Assembly: GCA_002919115.1 (NCBI GenBank)
Contig: PKER01000145.1
Span: forward strand, 1 to 14,077
Reading direction: 5' to 3'
Length of the DNA: 14,077 nucleotides
DNA from: a bacterium
GTDB lineage: Bacteria > Actinomycetota > Thermoleophilia > Solirubrobacterales > 70-9
Positions 13,266 through 14,077 of the stretch are shown in pieces; position 1 is the stretch's first letter; every line of letters begins with the position of its first letter. The notes under the pieces are model-generated. The model was not told the origin of the DNA. It ran no database searches and saw only the letters and a program-made list of their open reading frames with translations. The translations under genes were made by a program, and so were the position numbers.

Positions 13266-14077
13266 TCAAAAGTCCAGGTCGCGCGCCAGCTCCAGCAGGC
13301 GCTCGGCGATCCGCGCCGGCGCGAAGCGCGCGGCCCCCTCCGGCGCTACCCCGGCGAGCTCGGCGCGGCGGGCGTCGTCGTGCGCGAGTTCGGCGATCGC
13401 GCGCCCCAGCGCGCGCGGGTCCTCGTTCGGCACGAGCACGCCGTAGCGGCCCGAGTCCAGGATCTCCGCCGGCCCGCCGGGGCAGTCGGCCGCGACCACG
13501 GGCAACCCGACCGCGAGCGCCTCGACCAGGACGTTGCCGAACGGCTCCCAGCGCGCGGCGTGCACGAAGACGTCGGCGCGCGCCATCTCGGCGTGTGGGT
13601 TGTCCAGGTACCCCGCGAGCCGCACCTTGCCCTCCAGCCCGTGCCGGGCGATCAGCGCGCGCAGGCGCTCCTCCCACGAGCCCCGCCAGATCCCCGCCTC
13701 GCCGACGACGGTGAGCTGCCAGGGATCGGGGAGCTCGTCGCGCACGGAGGCGAGGGCCTCGACCAGCACGTCGTAGCCCTTCTGCTCGACGAGCCGACCG
13801 ACCGCGCACAGGCGGAAGACCCCGTCTGGGGCCGGGCGCTCGCCCGCCGCCCGGCGCACCGCGTCGGCGTCGATCGGGTTGTGGACGAGGTGCACGCGCT
13901 GGGGCGGCACGCCGCGGTGGCGCGTCACCCACTCGACCATCGCCCGCGACGGCGCCACCACGGCCGGGGCCCGCCGGTACAGCAGGTTCTGGGCAGCGTT
14001 CATGACCCGCATCCGGGGCGGGAGCGAGGGCAGGTCGCGGTCGAGGAAGGCGGGCTCCCAGGGCACGACGGGCCGCC
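13266..14077 (-). CDS. GT4-family glycosyltransferase (5' end cut by the window)
   Basis: The C-terminal two thirds of a GT-B glycosyltransferase, cytoplasmic or membrane-associated, transferring a sugar from a nucleotide donor. The frame is open past the right edge, so the N-terminal acceptor domain is missing; the GTG at 14066 is internal, not the start. The visible part has AVVAPSRAMVEW and HLVHNPIDADAV at the end of the first domain. In the donor domain are LCAVGRLVEQKGYDVLVEAL, WQLTVVGEAG, KVRLAGYLDN, FVHAARWEPFGNVLVEALAVGLPVVAADCPGG (described in parts: WEPFGNVLVEA carries the E-x7-E site) and GVLVPNEDP, ending in a helix ...ERLLELARDLDF. Donor and acceptor cannot be read; a role in cell-surface glycan or glycolipid assembly is usual for the family. 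A separate promoter just after its stop drives the next gene, so they are probably not one operon. Confidence 0.9.
   Translation of the reverse strand, partial: RPVVPWEPAFLDRDLPSLPPRMRVMNAAQNLLYRRAPAVVAPSRAMVEWVTRHRGVPPQRVHLVHNPIDADAVRRAAGERPAPDGVFRLCAVGRLVEQKGYDVLVEALASVRDELPDPWQLTVVGEAGIWRGSWEERLRALIARHGLEGKVRLAGYLDNPHAEMARADVFVHAARWEPFGNVLVEALAVGLPVVAADCPGGPAEILDSGRYGVLVPNEDPRALGRAIAELAHDDARRAELAGVAPEGAARFAPARIAERLLELARDLDF

Noticed and set aside
11293..13446. Plus-strand open frame of 717 codons opposite the DUF1080 gene
   Set aside because: Arginine/valine-rich shadow without domains; it also runs through the promoter and hairpins of the real gene.

Overview
The window reads as chromosomal DNA of a very GC-rich Gram-positive bacterium, most likely an actinobacterium. 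My best guess is the Thermoleophilia/Solirubrobacterales. The basis is third-position GC saturation, promoter -10 boxes of the TAGGNT/TANNNT type, several genes with almost no leader, and protein families that are common there (PPA1498-type secreted phosphoesterase, split methylmalonyl-CoA mutase, MMPL). The lineage is an inference; there is no rRNA or marker gene here. I see no tRNA, CRISPR array, insertion sequence or phage gene. Genes fill the window: no gene-free stretch exceeds about 190 bases, and each is described under its own feature.

Layout. Bases 1-2476 (minus strand) hold a secreted metallophosphoesterase that runs off the left edge, preceded by a small four-helix membrane protein. 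Bases 2627-6989 (minus strand) form a propionate/methylmalonyl-CoA block. It contains the carboxyltransferase subunit of a propionyl-CoA carboxylase, a degenerate HD-GYP-like protein, a small SRPBCC-like protein and the catalytic subunit of methylmalonyl-CoA mutase. Propionyl-CoA would be carboxylated to methylmalonyl-CoA and rearranged to succinyl-CoA. The biotin carboxylase/biotin carrier, the epimerase and the B12-binding mutase subunit are not in the window. A 112-base element of tandem hairpins separates the mutase from the other three genes.

Bases 7052-9545 (plus strand) hold a divergent ATP-grasp ligase of unknown substrate and then an exported CueO-like multicopper oxidase. It converges on a minus-strand MMPL transporter gene that keeps only its first third to half and ends in an unrelated tail. 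Divergent from that is a small lipoprotein (10674-11237), closed by a very stable hairpin. The minus strand then carries a large secreted protein with a DUF1080 domain and two Ig-like repeats. It has the best promoter in the window and a leader with two strong hairpins. The right edge cuts a GT4 glycosyltransferase.

Most interesting points: the structured leader of the DUF1080 gene; the tandem covarying hairpins between the mutase and the SRPBCC/HD-GYP/PccB genes; the HD-GYP protein that lost its signature residues beside a metabolic enzyme; the truncated MMPL with a foreign-looking tail; and a perfect 16-bp palindrome between divergent starts. No single clearly new multi-gene system is demonstrated.
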